Positions 16,344 to 26,213 are shown, numbered from the stretch's first letter. The stretch: DNA of 64,000 nt from Nitrospira sp. (GCA_030123565.1 CP126122.1:941001-1005000); one strand, 5' to 3'. Made by a program: numbers and translations. Notes: generated by a model not told the origin, from the sequence alone.

Positions 16344-18854
16344 TTACCAACGATAGGCCACGGTCCCGACCACGGTACGGCGTTCGCCGAATGCGCAGAA
16401 ATTCGTTCCTGCTCGGTCGAAGCACCCGAACGCGTCTTGATTCAAGAGGTTCGTGACATTGAGGGCGAAGCGGTAATGGTTCCAGGTATAGTCGATTACG
16501 GCGTCACCGACTACGAAACTGGGGACCCTGAAGGTGTTCGCCGTATCGGCATAGTTGTACCCGGTATAGCGCGCTCCACCGCCGATTCCGAACCCTTTCA
16601 TGCTCCCGGTCGGGATCGTGTACTTGACCCATAACGAGCCGAACTGCGCCGGTACCTGGGTGAAGCGTTTTCCCTGTTCCGTCGGATCGGCGGTCTCTTG
16701 TATCTCATTGTCGAGCAATGTGAAGGAGGCGATCAGGTCCACCCCCGAGTCGAAGTTCGCAATGCCTTCCAGTTCAAGACCCCGCGAGCGGGCCTTGCCC
16801 CGCTGGACCGGCCGAAACGTTCCGGGATCGGTTTGCACATAGTTCTCACGCGTCAGATCAAAGAGCGCCGCCGTCAGGAACGTCCGTGTGTTGGGAATTT
16901 GATACTTGATCCCGACCTCGTACTGGCGTCCGGTTTCAGGCTTGAAAGGGTTCCCGTTGGAGTCCAATCCGATCGAGGGCAGGAAAAACGTCGAGTAGCT
17001 GATGTAGGGCGCCAAGCCTATGTCGAAAAGATAGGTCAAGGCGGCACGGCCGGTCGCCTTGCGATCGTCCTGGCTGCTCTTCACGCCGGTGACATTATCG
17101 GTCGTTTCGTTCCTCGCCCAGTCGTGACGACCCCCGAGGGTCAGCAGCCAATGGTCAAAGGCCTTGATCTGGTCCTGCATGTAGACGCCGGTCTGCAATT
17201 GCGTGGTGTCTTGATTGAATTCTGAAAACGGCACCGTATTCGAAGCGCCGTAATCGTAGCGGTTGAAGATGTCGATGGACGAGGCCAACGCGATGTTCTG
17301 CTTGGAACGGGCGTGGATGCGTTGAAAATCGACGCCGGTCAGCAGGGTGTGGTGCAGCGGTCCGGTGGAGAATTTTCCATTGAGTTGATTGTCGACCGCC
17401 ACCGCGGTCAACTTGCCGAAGGTGTCCTGTCTGGCTCGGTTCAGGGTGCGCTGATCGGCGTCGAACGCGAAACCGAAGGTCGAGACATCGTCGAGTTCGG
17501 TGGAGTTGTAGCGGAGCTTTTGCAGGAAGTTCCAGCCTTCGGCCAGGTGATGTTGAAACTCATAGCCGACCGAATATTCCTTGCGGTCGTATTTATCCAC
17601 GCCGGGCAGTCCCGTGAAACGATGCGGCGAAATTCTGCCGTTGGGGTTCACGCGCAACGTTCCCTCGACCGGCAACCCCTGAGACATGCCCAAGCGATCT
17701 TTTTGGTAGGTTGCGAAAAAAGTCATGCTGGTACCGGGAGCCATGCGCCAGGTCAGGGCCGGCGCGATATAGACGCGGTCATTGAAGACATTGTCGATTT
17801 GGGTTCCGCTTTCCCGGAACAGACCCGTCAACCGATAGGAAAAGGTGTTACTGTCGTTGAGCCGGCCCCCGAAGTCGAATCGGCCTTCGTAACGATCGAA
17901 GTTGCCGGCCAGAAATTGCAGTTCGTGGATGGATTCTTGTGTCGGTCGCTTCGAGACGTAATTCAGGAGACCGCCTGGGCTGCCCTGCCCGTAGAGGAAA
18001 GAGGCGGGGCCGCGCAGCACATCCAACTGTTCGGCTCCGTAGGGTTCGAGATTGTAGCTGACTGCGAATCCCGGGTTGCGAAGCTGCAACCCATCTTTGA
18101 AGAGTCCGTTGGTGGTGTTGTCGAACCCTCGGAATCTCAGAAACGTCAAACGAGGTTCAAACCCGTTCGGTTCGCCTTGGACACCGGCGGTGTAGCGTAA
18201 GGCTTCGGCGACCGTGTTCACCTCCTGCGCCACCATCCGGCCGCGCGTGATGACCGTGATGGACTGCGGCGTCTCGATCAACGGGATATCGCTTTTCGTG
18301 GCGGTGTTCGTCTCTTCCGCCACATAGGAGTGGGCGCTGTCCCGCTCTTGCGCCTCCTTCACCACGATCTCCGGCACCTTGACCGGCTTCTGTTTGGTGG
18401 ATGCCTGATCCCTGTCCTGCGGAGGGAACTCCGATGCCCGGCCCTGCGCAGCCGTTGTCGGCTGGATCGGCGCCATTGAATTCTTCTCGAGCGTGATGTT
18501 GCCGGCGCTTGTCTTGCGGTACGTGAGACCCGTGTCGTTCAGCAGAAGTCGTAAGGCCTCGTCCGGCGAGTAATCGCCTGACAGACCCTGCGCCTGCAGG
18601 TTTCCGGTCATGGCCGCATCGAATAAGATCTCGACGTGAGCGGTTTCGGAGAATTGGAGGAGAGCGGAAGAGAGCGACTGCGGGGCGATGGCAAATGTCT
18701 TGACGGCAGCAGGTTCAGCATCCTGCGCCTGGACCGACTGCAGGATGCCGATTTGAGTCAGCAGGACGGTGCAGAGGAGCAGGCGCATGCTGCAGCGGTG
18801 GGGTGATCGGTCTGATGCCTCCCGGCCGGATATTGCAGGTCTCGTTCCGAACAT
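16344..18854 (-). CDS. TonB-dependent siderophore receptor with signalling domain (cassette 1)
   Basis: An 836-residue outer-membrane receptor. After the signal peptide (RLLLCTVLLTQIGIL...VQAQ) comes an STN domain (FAIAPQSLSSALLQFSE, ILFDAAM) that signals to FecR. Then come a linker with VKVPEIVVKE, the TonB-box and plug region (IPLIETPQSITVITRG) and a beta-barrel ending in Trp (VAYRW). I start it at 18854, after GGAAAGGA; ATG 18788 is an alternative that trims the cytoplasmic tail. The sigma and FecR genes upstream make it a ferric-siderophore transducer of the FecA/FpvA kind. The ligand cannot be told from sequence. Confidence 0.9.
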   Translation of the reverse strand: MFGTRPAISGREASDRSPHRCSMRLLLCTVLLTQIGILQSVQAQDAEPAAVKTFAIAPQSLSSALLQFSETAHVEILFDAAMTGNLQAQGLSGDYSPDEALRLLLNDTGLTYRKTSAGNITLEKNSMAPIQPTTAAQGRASEFPPQDRDQASTKQKPVKVPEIVVKEAQERDSAHSYVAEETNTATKSDIPLIETPQSITVITRGRMVAQEVNTVAEALRYTAGVQGEPNGFEPRLTFLRFRGFDNTTNGLFKDGLQLRNPGFAVSYNLEPYGAEQLDVLRGPASFLYGQGSPGGLLNYVSKRPTQESIHELQFLAGNFDRYEGRFDFGGRLNDSNTFSYRLTGLFRESGTQIDNVFNDRVYIAPALTWRMAPGTSMTFFATYQKDRLGMSQGLPVEGTLRVNPNGRISPHRFTGLPGVDKYDRKEYSVGYEFQHHLAEGWNFLQKLRYNSTELDDVSTFGFAFDADQRTLNRARQDTFGKLTAVAVDNQLNGKFSTGPLHHTLLTGVDFQRIHARSKQNIALASSIDIFNRYDYGASNTVPFSEFNQDTTQLQTGVYMQDQIKAFDHWLLTLGGRHDWARNETTDNVTGVKSSQDDRKATGRAALTYLFDIGLAPYISYSTFFLPSIGLDSNGNPFKPETGRQYEVGIKYQIPNTRTFLTAALFDLTRENYVQTDPGTFRPVQRGKARSRGLELEGIANFDSGVDLIASFTLLDNEIQETADPTEQGKRFTQVPAQFGSLWVKYTIPTGSMKGFGIGGGARYTGYNYADTANTFRVPSFVVGDAVIDYTWNHYRFALNVTNLLNQDAFGCFDRAGTNFCAFGERRTVVGTVAYRW

Positions 18855-18950
18855 GAGCGTCCTTTCCGTCGTCGTTCGATGGGTGATGTGGGTCGGTTGT
18901 CGGCACATTCACTACGACGGACTGCACGTGAGGGAGGTCTAGTGGTACGG

Positions 18951-18962
18951 GAATTTTCTTGC
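18951..18962 (-). promoter_or_regulatory. candidate ECF-sigma promoter element (cassette 1)
   Basis: On the minus strand GCAAGAAAATTC lies 22 bases after the fecR stop and about 97 before the receptor ATG. Similar sequences (GCAAAAATTTTC, GCCGAAATTTTTC) occur in the same place in the other two cassettes. G(C/G)AAAAT-like -35 boxes are known for FecI-group sigma factors. Confidence 0.35.
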
Positions 18963-18984
18963 GAGCAGGTCTGACGACGCTGGG

Positions 18985-19983
18985 TCAGTGCTGTTTGGGT
19001 CGGTCTCGATAGAGCAGGATCAATCGGTCGGTCAATTGTAGGGTGCGGATCGGGAGGCTCTCTTCGATGGTCGGGAGCAGGCGGTCAAGCCGTTCCGTGT
19101 CGAATGAGCCGGTCACGGCCAACCTCCGCAAGGATGGATCGCGGAACAGAATCCAGACCGAACGGTAGCGGGCCAGTTCCTCCAGCACGTCGGCCAACGG
19201 CTGATTCTCAAAGATCAACCGGTGCCGCTGCCACGCGAGCGTTCGAGCGACGTCGGCCGGTTCCATCTGCCCGAATCGGCCGTCCGAGCGGTAGGTGATA
19301 CGTGTTCCGGCGTGGATTTCCGCGGATGTGTCCTGCGTTGTGCGGACTGTGATGCTGTGCTCGGTGACGGTCACCGTGACGCGATCCTGGTCCGTCCTCA
19401 CGTTGAAGGCGGTTCCCAAGGCGCGGATGGTCCCGTTCCCGGCCGTGACTTCAAACGGTCTGGCGGTATCCGGCGCGACGGTGAAGAAGGCTTCACCGCG
19501 ATGCAAGGTCAGGCGGCGAGCAGTTCCGGTCATTGTGACGGACAGCGCGCTGTTCGTGTTCAGTTGCACGGTGGAACCATCGGCCAGGGTGATGGTCTGT
19601 TGTTCGCCGGTGGCCGTATGGTAGTCGCCGCGCGGGTACCAGATCGCGGCGAGCCAGAGACCGAGCGCCGTCATGAGCAGCAGCGTTGCGGCAACAGCCG
19701 TCAGGTGCCGGCGGGAGGTGCGGCGGGCGATCGGAGCAACGGAAGTGTCGTCTTCGAGGTAGTGATCGAAATCGCGGATATCCTGCCTGTTCAGGGTATC
19801 CAGCCCGATCCAAAACCGTTCGGCTTCCCGGTACGCGAGGGAGTGCATCGGATCAGCCGCAAGCCATTCGGCGAACCGGCGCCGGTCTTCGGCGGTGGCA
19901 TCGCCGGATTCCAGCAACACCAGCCAGCCGGATGCCGTGGAGGAGACCGTCTCGTCCTCGTGGTCTTTCATTGCGACCGTCAT
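18985..19983 (-). CDS. FecR-type anti-sigma/sigma regulator (cassette 1)
   Basis: A 332-residue FecR-family regulator. The N-terminal cytoplasmic domain (SGWLVLLESGDATAEDRRRFAEWLAADP) binds the sigma factor. One membrane helix follows at about residues 93-115 (HLTAVAATLLLMTALGLWLAAIW). The periplasmic FecR domain has the typical TATGEQQTITLADGSTVQLN, and the C-terminal STN-like part has NQPLADVLEELARYR. It relays receptor occupancy to the ECF sigma factor encoded upstream on the same strand (100-base gap). Confidence 0.9.
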   Translation of the reverse strand: MTVAMKDHEDETVSSTASGWLVLLESGDATAEDRRRFAEWLAADPMHSLAYREAERFWIGLDTLNRQDIRDFDHYLEDDTSVAPIARRTSRRHLTAVAATLLLMTALGLWLAAIWYPRGDYHTATGEQQTITLADGSTVQLNTNSALSVTMTGTARRLTLHRGEAFFTVAPDTARPFEVTAGNGTIRALGTAFNVRTDQDRVTVTVTEHSITVRTTQDTSAEIHAGTRITYRSDGRFGQMEPADVARTLAWQRHRLIFENQPLADVLEELARYRSVWILFRDPSLRRLAVTGSFDTERLDRLLPTIEESLPIRTLQLTDRLILLYRDRPKQH

Positions 19984-20083
19984 GGTAGTGCCCAGGCCGA
20001 CGGCCTGTCATCCCTGCAGCGCGACAACCTTCCTACTTTCCTAGACGGGCGAGGCTTGCCGGACATCCATCCGGTCGGCGCGC

Positions 20084-20602
20084 CTATGGTTCATGTTCCT
20101 GTACGCGACGCTTGCAATAGTCCACCGCCTTGATCATGTGTTTGACGACCGTGCTTTGTGAAATGCCCAGCTTCGCCGCCACGTCGGCATGCGTCAGATG
20201 GTGAAATTTAATGAGCAGAAAGACCTGGCGGCATTTGGGAGGAAGCTCCGCGACGGCCTGCTTCAGCAACGAAATCTGTTGCTTCGACCAGATGACGGTT
20301 TCAATCGATGGACCGGGATCCGTTTGGTCGATCGCCACATCGGTCTCGCAGACTGCCAGAGCCTCTCGATGTTGTCGACGGCGATGGTGGTCGATGACGA
20401 GGTTCGTGGCGATGCGAAAGAGAAATGCACGGGGATTGATGAGGGCGTGGTTCGGGGAAGCTTGGAGCAGGCGGAGAAACGTGTCCTGCAGCAAGTCCTT
20501 GGCCGTTTCCGCGCAGCCCAAACGGCGGGCGAGGAACTGCTGCAGGTCGTGCCCGTGCTCACGGACGAGCGTCGACAGCTCCACATGGGTGAGTTCAGAC
20601 AT
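20084..20602 (-). CDS. FecI-type ECF sigma factor (cassette 1)
   Basis: A 172-residue ECF sigma factor. Region 2 carries CAETAKDLLQDTFLRLLQ and PRAFLFRIATNLVIDHHRRR; region 4 carries LPPKCRQVFLLIKFHHLTHADVA followed by the helix-turn-helix LGISQSTVVKHMIKAVDYC. It would direct transcription of the receptor gene when FecR signals. I place the start at 20602 by family length, since the ribosome site is weak (GAAGAAACC); the frame is open to 20782. The 205-base upstream spacer to the PepSY gene probably holds the cassette promoter. Confidence 0.88.
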   Translation of the reverse strand: MSELTHVELSTLVREHGHDLQQFLARRLGCAETAKDLLQDTFLRLLQASPNHALINPRAFLFRIATNLVIDHHRRRQHREALAVCETDVAIDQTDPGPSIETVIWSKQQISLLKQAVAELPPKCRQVFLLIKFHHLTHADVAAKLGISQSTVVKHMIKAVDYCKRRVQEHEP

Positions 20603-20807
20603 GGTGTCAGGTTTCTTCGGGAAGAGCCGCCGTGCCGCGGGCCTACGTAATGGCTGAAGCATATTGTCGGACCGGTGGAAAGGGAATGTTTGGTTTCCAG
20701 GTCCATTCGGTCGGAGCTGAATATCGAAAAGATCCGGCCTGCCTGTTCGAAGAGAAGGGGAAGCTCGGAGATCCTTGTTCAAAGTCGCAAGAGGCCACGG
20801 GAACAGC

Positions 20808-21974
20808 TCATCGGCAGGAAATGCGGTTCACCCACCGATGCCGACCATGCGCATCGACTTCATGTTCTCCCACTAGCTGTTCGACCGGCATAGGGTGTTT
20901 CTTCCACCAGAGGCAGAGGCCGCTCACCAGCACGACGATCATGAGGAGATCGAGCAAGGCCCAGACGACCTTCAAGGGCATACCTCCGTAATCCCCGAAA
21001 TGCAGTGGTTGAGACAGCAGCAATGCCGTCAAATACCAGGGCAGATTCCCGGTATCGCTGACCTGCGCCGTGTGCGCGTCGATCAGTAACGGCTTCAACA
21101 GCCGTCCTGTCAGGGCGGTCCGCCCACGCATAAACACCATATAGTGATGAGAACCGGCGAACGGCGTATCGGGAAACGCGATGAACCGGACCGCCAAATC
21201 CGGGTCGGCAGCTTCCGCCGCATGGAGGACATCGTCCACCGGCCTCACCGTCGCCGGAACGGGCGTATCTTTCCAGGGGACCAGCATTCCTGCGATTTCC
21301 GTCATCTGCCAATAGGTCAAGAGTGGGCGATCCAGCGAATTCACCACGCCGGTGACGCCGACGACGAGCGCCCACAGCAGGGTCACGATTCCCAGCAGAT
21401 TGTGCAGGTCCAGCCAGGTGAGCCGGCGGCTCCCTTCCAGCCGTATCGTTCCGAATGTCAGTTTGCGCATGAAGGGCCCATAGAGGACGATGCCGGAGAT
21501 GATGGATGCCAGAAAGAGGACCCCCATGGCGCCGAGGAACAGAGTTCCCGGCAGCCCGGCAAACAGTTCGACATGGAGCTTCAAGAGAAGATTCAGCACC
21601 CCCTCGTTCACCGGCCGGTCATGGAGCAAGGCCCCGGTGCGGGCGTCGTACATGAACAGCGCGGAATTGTCTTGAGCCGTCGGCGTGGTCCCCAACGAGA
21701 CGAACCAGGCCGGTTGCTCCTCATCCCGTATGAGAAATTTCACGTGGTCGTGCGGCCGCCTTGCCCGTGCGTCGGCGACGAGCGTCTCCAGGCTGACAGG
21801 CGCGAGGTTCGTCACGTGCTCGGGGGGCTCGACCGCTTCGCCCAACCACAAGGAAAGTTCATCATGAAAGATCAACGGCAGGCCGGTGAGGCAGAGCAAG
21901 AGCAGAAAGACGGTGCAGACCAGACTCGTCCATTTGTGAATGAGGTACCAGATTTTGAATGTCCTGACCGTCAT
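20808..21974 (-). CDS. PepSY-associated inner-membrane protein (cassette 2)
   Basis: A 388-residue membrane protein of the PepSY_TM (PiuB-like) family. The first helix is WTSLVCTVFLLLLCLTGLPLIF. Further helices are at LGAMGVLFLASIISGIVLYG, LHNLLGIVTLLWALVVGVTGVV and VVWALLDLLMIVVLVSGLCLWW. PepSY-type periplasmic parts lie between them (PHDHVKFLIRDEEQPAWFVSL). Relatives next to siderophore receptors are thought to reduce or release iron in the periplasm. It follows receptor 2 by 16 bases. The truncated gene at 16113 is its paralogue. Confidence 0.88.
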   Translation of the reverse strand: MTVRTFKIWYLIHKWTSLVCTVFLLLLCLTGLPLIFHDELSLWLGEAVEPPEHVTNLAPVSLETLVADARARRPHDHVKFLIRDEEQPAWFVSLGTTPTAQDNSALFMYDARTGALLHDRPVNEGVLNLLLKLHVELFAGLPGTLFLGAMGVLFLASIISGIVLYGPFMRKLTFGTIRLEGSRRLTWLDLHNLLGIVTLLWALVVGVTGVVNSLDRPLLTYWQMTEIAGMLVPWKDTPVPATVRPVDDVLHAAEAADPDLAVRFIAFPDTPFAGSHHYMVFMRGRTALTGRLLKPLLIDAHTAQVSDTGNLPWYLTALLLSQPLHFGDYGGMPLKVVWALLDLLMIVVLVSGLCLWWKKHPMPVEQLVGEHEVDAHGRHRWVNRISCR

Positions 21975-21990
21975 GCGGGGACTCCGTGGA

Positions 21991-24477
21991 TCAATGGAAC
22001 TCCAGCTTGACGGATCCGAGGAAGGTCAGCGGCGCGCCGGGGAACGCGGCGGAGGCGCGGTTCTGTCCCCCGCTGTAGAAATACTCCTGGTCGAGCAGAT
22101 TCTGAACATTCAATTGCGCGATCAGATTCGTATGGGTGAAGATTTCCGGCTTCCGATAATAGAGCGCCATGTCGGTCCGCACGTAGCCGGGAAGCTCGAA
22201 GGTGTTGGCGAGGTCTCCGGCCCGTTCGCCGACGGCAAAGAGACCGGCGCCGATTCCGAATCCCCGTAACGGGTCGCTTTGGAAGTCATAGGTCGTCCAG
22301 AGACTGCCCGTATGTCGGGCGATCAGCGGCAACCGATTCCCGACCGGGACCGTTGTATCGGCGGCGATTCGGGCATCCGTATAGGCATAGGTGGCGATGA
22401 TCTTCCACCCTGCCGATAACTGCGCCGTCAGGTCGAATTCGATGCCTTGGCTCCGCTGGGCACCGGTTTGAACGAAAAAGAGGGGGTTGGTCGGATCTGC
22501 GGCGAGCACGTCCTTCTTAAGGATTCGATAGAAGGCCAGGGTCGAGGTCAAGCGGCCCGGCACGATCTCGGTCTTGATCCCGGCTTCGTATTGCGTCCCG
22601 GTCGTCGGTTTGAACTGATTGCTGGCTGCCGTAAAGGGCCCGAAGTTCGGAATGAACGAGCGGGTGACGTTGGCATAAAGGGCGACCTGCGGCACCGGCT
22701 GGTAGGTCACGCCGATGCGAGGGCTGAAGGCATAGTTTTCGGCCTTGCTGTTCGCGCCGACGACATTGCTGTGCTGATAGAAGTAGTCGCCCCTGGCGCC
22801 GATGAGGAGATGGAGATTTTCCCGCAACGAAATCTGGTCCTGGACATAACCGCCGAGCGCATTCGCGAAACTCCGGCTGAAGGGGGTTCGGCTCAGCGTC
22901 GGCGCAGCGGTTTGGCCATAGACCGGATTGAAAATGCTGATCGTATCGAACGGCACGGCGGCTTGATCGTACGAGGCGTACTGCCGGCCGACTTCCACAC
23001 CGGTCAGCAGGGCATGGGTGATGGACCCGGTGGTGGCCTTCCCGATCAGGTCGTTCCGCCAGTAGTAACTGGAGATCGGAGCCAACTGGTCGAAAAAAAA
23101 TCGCGCGATCGATTGATTGCCCGGCAACACCGCCAGCCCGACGGTGCGGTAAGCGGTTGCGACGGACCGGTCGGCCCTGAAACGACTCTCGATACGCCAA
23201 TTGCTGTTCAATCGATGCTCGATGGTCAAGCCGGCTCGTCCTTCCTCGAATCTCAGCGTATCGAACCGTTCGCCGAAGAAGCGGCTGAGAGGCACCGCGG
23301 CAGGCGCCTGACCGATCGCCGGGATGCCGAAATCGGCCGTCCGACGGTCCCGGATGTATTCGCCGTCGATGGTGATGGTCGTATTGCTGCCGGCCTTCCA
23401 GGTGAACACCGGCGCGACGAAATACCGCTGTCCCTGCACGTTATCCCGAAAACTTCCCATGTTCTCATAGGCACCGTTGATACGGAAGAGCAGCGTCTTG
23501 CTCTCATTCAACGGACCGGTGGCGTCGAGCATGGTCCGATAGTACCCGTAGCTGCCGACGATCTGATCGATCGACGCATCACGCTCGGTCTGCGGCTGTT
23601 TGGTCAAAATGTTGATGATCCCGCCTGGCTGGCTGCGCCCATAAAGCACCGACGCCGGGCCTTTCAGTACTTCGAGCCGTTGAATATTGGCGATGTCCCG
23701 GAATGTGAGCGCCTGATTTTGATCTTCGTTTCGGAGGTAATTCTTGAAATATCCGCAGGGGAATCCTCGGCAATACGCGACGTCAGCTGCAATGCCGGAT
23801 TGTCCGACATCGCCCAGCGCCATTCCGCTCACGTTCCGCAGCGCCTGTTCCACACGAACGGCTCGCTGGTCTTGCAGCACTCTCTGGGTGACGACTTCGA
23901 CCGACTGCGGCACTTGAATGAGCGGTGTATCGGTCCTCGTAGCCGTGGTTGCGTCTTCGGCGACATAGGTAGTCGCATCCGCGTCCCGCTCGCGCACTTC
24001 TTTCACGACAATTTCCGGTACCTTGACTGGTTTGATCGTATTGGAATTCTTGTGTTGTGCCGGCGGCAAGGCCGGGGCTTGATCTTGAGAGCCGGTCGGA
24101 GGCGCGGGCGCCGTCGGCTGACTCCGGATAAGCGTCACGGTCTTGTCATTGGCGAAGCGGTGTTCCAGCCCGGTCCCGGAAAGTAATGCGTGCAAACCCT
24201 CCTCGGGCGTATAGTCGCCGGACAGTCCCGGTGAAAACCGTCCGGCGCTCAGGTCCGCTTCGTAGCTGAGCAATAGACTGGTGGTCGCGGCAAAGGCCTT
24301 GAGCGCCGAATCCAACGGTTGCGGCGGAATCTCGAAACGATAGGATTCGACGGGTTGGGCATACAGCGGACCGGCGCTCACGATCATCATCAATGCGGCT
24401 GTCAGTGCCAGCGCGCGTTGTTTGGGAGTTGGGTGACCCTGCCGCACGGTCGTCGATCTGGTTCTTCTCACACTCAT
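21991..24477 (-). CDS. TonB-dependent siderophore receptor with signalling domain (cassette 2)
   Basis: An 828-residue receptor. The signal peptide (ALALTAALMMIVSAGPLYAQ) is followed by an STN domain (FEIPPQPLDSALKAFAATTSLLLSY). A Pro-rich linker carries VKVPEIVVKEVRERD. The plug (TDTPLIQVPQSVEVVTQRVL) has an unusual Cys pair, CRGFPCGYF. The barrel ends in VKLEFH. The FecR and sigma genes upstream, and PepSY downstream, make it the transducer of cassette 2. The Cys pair probably forms a disulfide in a plug loop. The siderophore is unknown. Confidence 0.9.
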   Translation of the reverse strand: MSVRRTRSTTVRQGHPTPKQRALALTAALMMIVSAGPLYAQPVESYRFEIPPQPLDSALKAFAATTSLLLSYEADLSAGRFSPGLSGDYTPEEGLHALLSGTGLEHRFANDKTVTLIRSQPTAPAPPTGSQDQAPALPPAQHKNSNTIKPVKVPEIVVKEVRERDADATTYVAEDATTATRTDTPLIQVPQSVEVVTQRVLQDQRAVRVEQALRNVSGMALGDVGQSGIAADVAYCRGFPCGYFKNYLRNEDQNQALTFRDIANIQRLEVLKGPASVLYGRSQPGGIINILTKQPQTERDASIDQIVGSYGYYRTMLDATGPLNESKTLLFRINGAYENMGSFRDNVQGQRYFVAPVFTWKAGSNTTITIDGEYIRDRRTADFGIPAIGQAPAAVPLSRFFGERFDTLRFEEGRAGLTIEHRLNSNWRIESRFRADRSVATAYRTVGLAVLPGNQSIARFFFDQLAPISSYYWRNDLIGKATTGSITHALLTGVEVGRQYASYDQAAVPFDTISIFNPVYGQTAAPTLSRTPFSRSFANALGGYVQDQISLRENLHLLIGARGDYFYQHSNVVGANSKAENYAFSPRIGVTYQPVPQVALYANVTRSFIPNFGPFTAASNQFKPTTGTQYEAGIKTEIVPGRLTSTLAFYRILKKDVLAADPTNPLFFVQTGAQRSQGIEFDLTAQLSAGWKIIATYAYTDARIAADTTVPVGNRLPLIARHTGSLWTTYDFQSDPLRGFGIGAGLFAVGERAGDLANTFELPGYVRTDMALYYRKPEIFTHTNLIAQLNVQNLLDQEYFYSGGQNRASAAFPGAPLTFLGSVKLEFH

Positions 24478-24612
24478 CCTCCCAGGGTGGTTGCCGGATG
24501 TTGCACCATGTCTTCGTCGAAATTGAGACGCGGTACCGGCGAGCGTTCGAAACGGCGCAGCTTGAAAGAAGGCGCTATGCTGTTGACGTGCGGTGGAGAG
24601 ATTTCCGGGAAG

Positions 24613-24630
24613 GAGAAGAAAATTTTTGCA
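24613..24630 (-). promoter_or_regulatory. candidate ECF-sigma promoter element (cassette 2)
   Basis: On the minus strand TGCAAAAATTTTCTTCTC starts nine bases after the fecR stop and about 136 bases before the receptor start. It matches the A/T-rich elements at the same place in cassettes 1 and 3. Confidence 0.35.
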
Positions 24631-24638
24631 GGGTTTTG

Positions 24639-25619
24639 TTACCGAATGACGACCAAGCGGTCGGTCAACCGATCCATGCGGATGGGAAGGGTGTGGGCCA
24701 ACACATTCAGCGTTTCCGCCGTATCGGACAGATCATAGATGCCGGTCACGCGAATCCACCCGATCCCAGGATTCCACAGCCAAAGGTACCCCGGATGGTA
24801 CCGTTGGATTTCCTGGATGACGTCCGAGAGCGGCGCGTTCATCACGGCCAGACGCTTGCTCGTCCAAGCCGTCAGATCGGCCGGGTCCACAGTCTTCCGC
24901 ACACCCAGGCCTTGGGGACCGGATGAGACTTGTTCTCCGGCGGTCAGTTGCAGGACGGAGGCGGAATCACGGGCGTTCGTGACTTCCACCGTCCCGCGTA
25001 TCACCGTGATGGTGAGGGTCTCTTGCCGTTCCCGCACCACGAACTCGGTGCCGAGCACGCGCACGACCGTGCCTTTATGTTCGACCGTGAAGGGACGGTC
25101 GGGATCCCGGCTCACATGGAATAGGGCTTCCCCCTTGAGGAGTCGAATTCGGCGAGTCGGTCCTTCCAGCTCGGCCACGATGGCCGTGTTCGTATTCAAC
25201 GTCATGGAGGAGTGATCCGGCAGTCGCACCGTCCGTTGTTCGCCGACGGCGGTGCGATAGTCGGATTCCATGATCGTCAGGAGATCGTCGCTCAAGAACC
25301 ACAGGGTGCTCAGGAGCACCATGGCTGCCGCCGCGCCGGCGAGCACCTTACTGCGGCTGCGTTGCGGCAGACAATGGGCCGCCGACGGCGGTGCGCAGAC
25401 GACAGGCTCGATCGACGAGAGGGCGGCATGAAACGCCGGCGCCTGCCACATGGCCGCGACATTCAGATAGGCCTGCTCATGATCGGGACTCCGCCGCTGC
25501 CAGGTTTCGAACCGCTGCCGATCCTCGGCGGTGAGATCATTCCCGTCGACAAAGGCGAACCATTCACTCGCTTCACGGACTGGATCGGCATCGCGTTCTG
25601 CCACCGTCGTCACCGTCAT
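24639..25619 (-). CDS. FecR-type anti-sigma/sigma regulator (cassette 2)
   Basis: A 326-residue FecR-family protein. The N-terminal domain (ASEWFAFVDGNDLTAEDRQRFETWQRRSPDHEQAY) is followed by one membrane helix (VLAGAAAAMVLLSTLWFL). The FecR domain (TAVGEQRTVRLPDHSSMTLNTNTA) precedes a C-terminal STN-like part (NAPLSDVIQEIQRYHPGYLW). The start at 25619 shares ATGA with the sigma stop, so the pair is translationally coupled; the longer frame upstream lies within the sigma gene. Confidence 0.9.
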   Translation of the reverse strand: MTVTTVAERDADPVREASEWFAFVDGNDLTAEDRQRFETWQRRSPDHEQAYLNVAAMWQAPAFHAALSSIEPVVCAPPSAAHCLPQRSRSKVLAGAAAAMVLLSTLWFLSDDLLTIMESDYRTAVGEQRTVRLPDHSSMTLNTNTAIVAELEGPTRRIRLLKGEALFHVSRDPDRPFTVEHKGTVVRVLGTEFVVRERQETLTITVIRGTVEVTNARDSASVLQLTAGEQVSSGPQGLGVRKTVDPADLTAWTSKRLAVMNAPLSDVIQEIQRYHPGYLWLWNPGIGWIRVTGIYDLSDTAETLNVLAHTLPIRMDRLTDRLVVIR

Positions 25620-26134
25620 GGTTCGCTCCCATCGGGGAGCGCCCGTTGGCAACGGTATAACGCTTTCGCCAGATGATTTTCCACCTGTCGTTTGGTGAGC
25701 CCGAGCCGCTGTGCGATCTCGTCATGCGCGCATCCATGAATCCGCCGCAGCACCAGGACGTCTTTGGTGGGGGACGGCAATGTGGCGAGAGCGGTCTGAA
25801 AGGCCGCCAAGCGCTGCTTGTCGTATATCGCCTCCGATGCGGCCGGCGCCAAGCTGGGAACCTCGGCGGCGGCATCGAAGGGGGCCAGGATCGATGTACG
25901 ATGCTTTTGCTGTCGCAGATGGTCGAGCGCCAGATTGGTGGCCGTCCGATGGAGGAATGCCCGCGCATGAGTGATCTCCCTTGGATCCTCGATGCGAAGC
26001 AAACGCACATAGGTATCCTGAACCAGGTCCGCCGCCGTATGCCAGCAGCCGACGATCCGCCGCAAACGCGCCAGCAACTCCTGTTGGTGCGCGTGAAACA
26101 GGCGTTCGAGATCCAGGCGGGACGATTGATTCAT
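25616..26134 (-). CDS. FecI-type ECF sigma factor (cassette 2)
   Basis: A 172-residue ECF sigma factor: region 2 with WHTAADLVQDTYVRLLRI and ARAFLHRTATNLALDHLRQQ, region 4 with LPSPTKDVLVLRRIHGCAHDEIA and the helix-turn-helix LGLTKRQVENHLAKALYRC. The length is that of FecI. It overlaps its fecR by four bases. A small membrane-protein gene lies 79 bases upstream on the same strand. Confidence 0.9.
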   Translation of the reverse strand: MNQSSRLDLERLFHAHQQELLARLRRIVGCWHTAADLVQDTYVRLLRIEDPREITHARAFLHRTATNLALDHLRQQKHRTSILAPFDAAAEVPSLAPAASEAIYDKQRLAAFQTALATLPSPTKDVLVLRRIHGCAHDEIAQRLGLTKRQVENHLAKALYRCQRALPDGSEP

Positions 26135-26213
26135 AGAGAGACGCTCACGACCTCACTCACGGTCGAGTTTTGAGACGGAGGAAACGTCGTCACAATCATG
26201 GAGTCGACTATGT

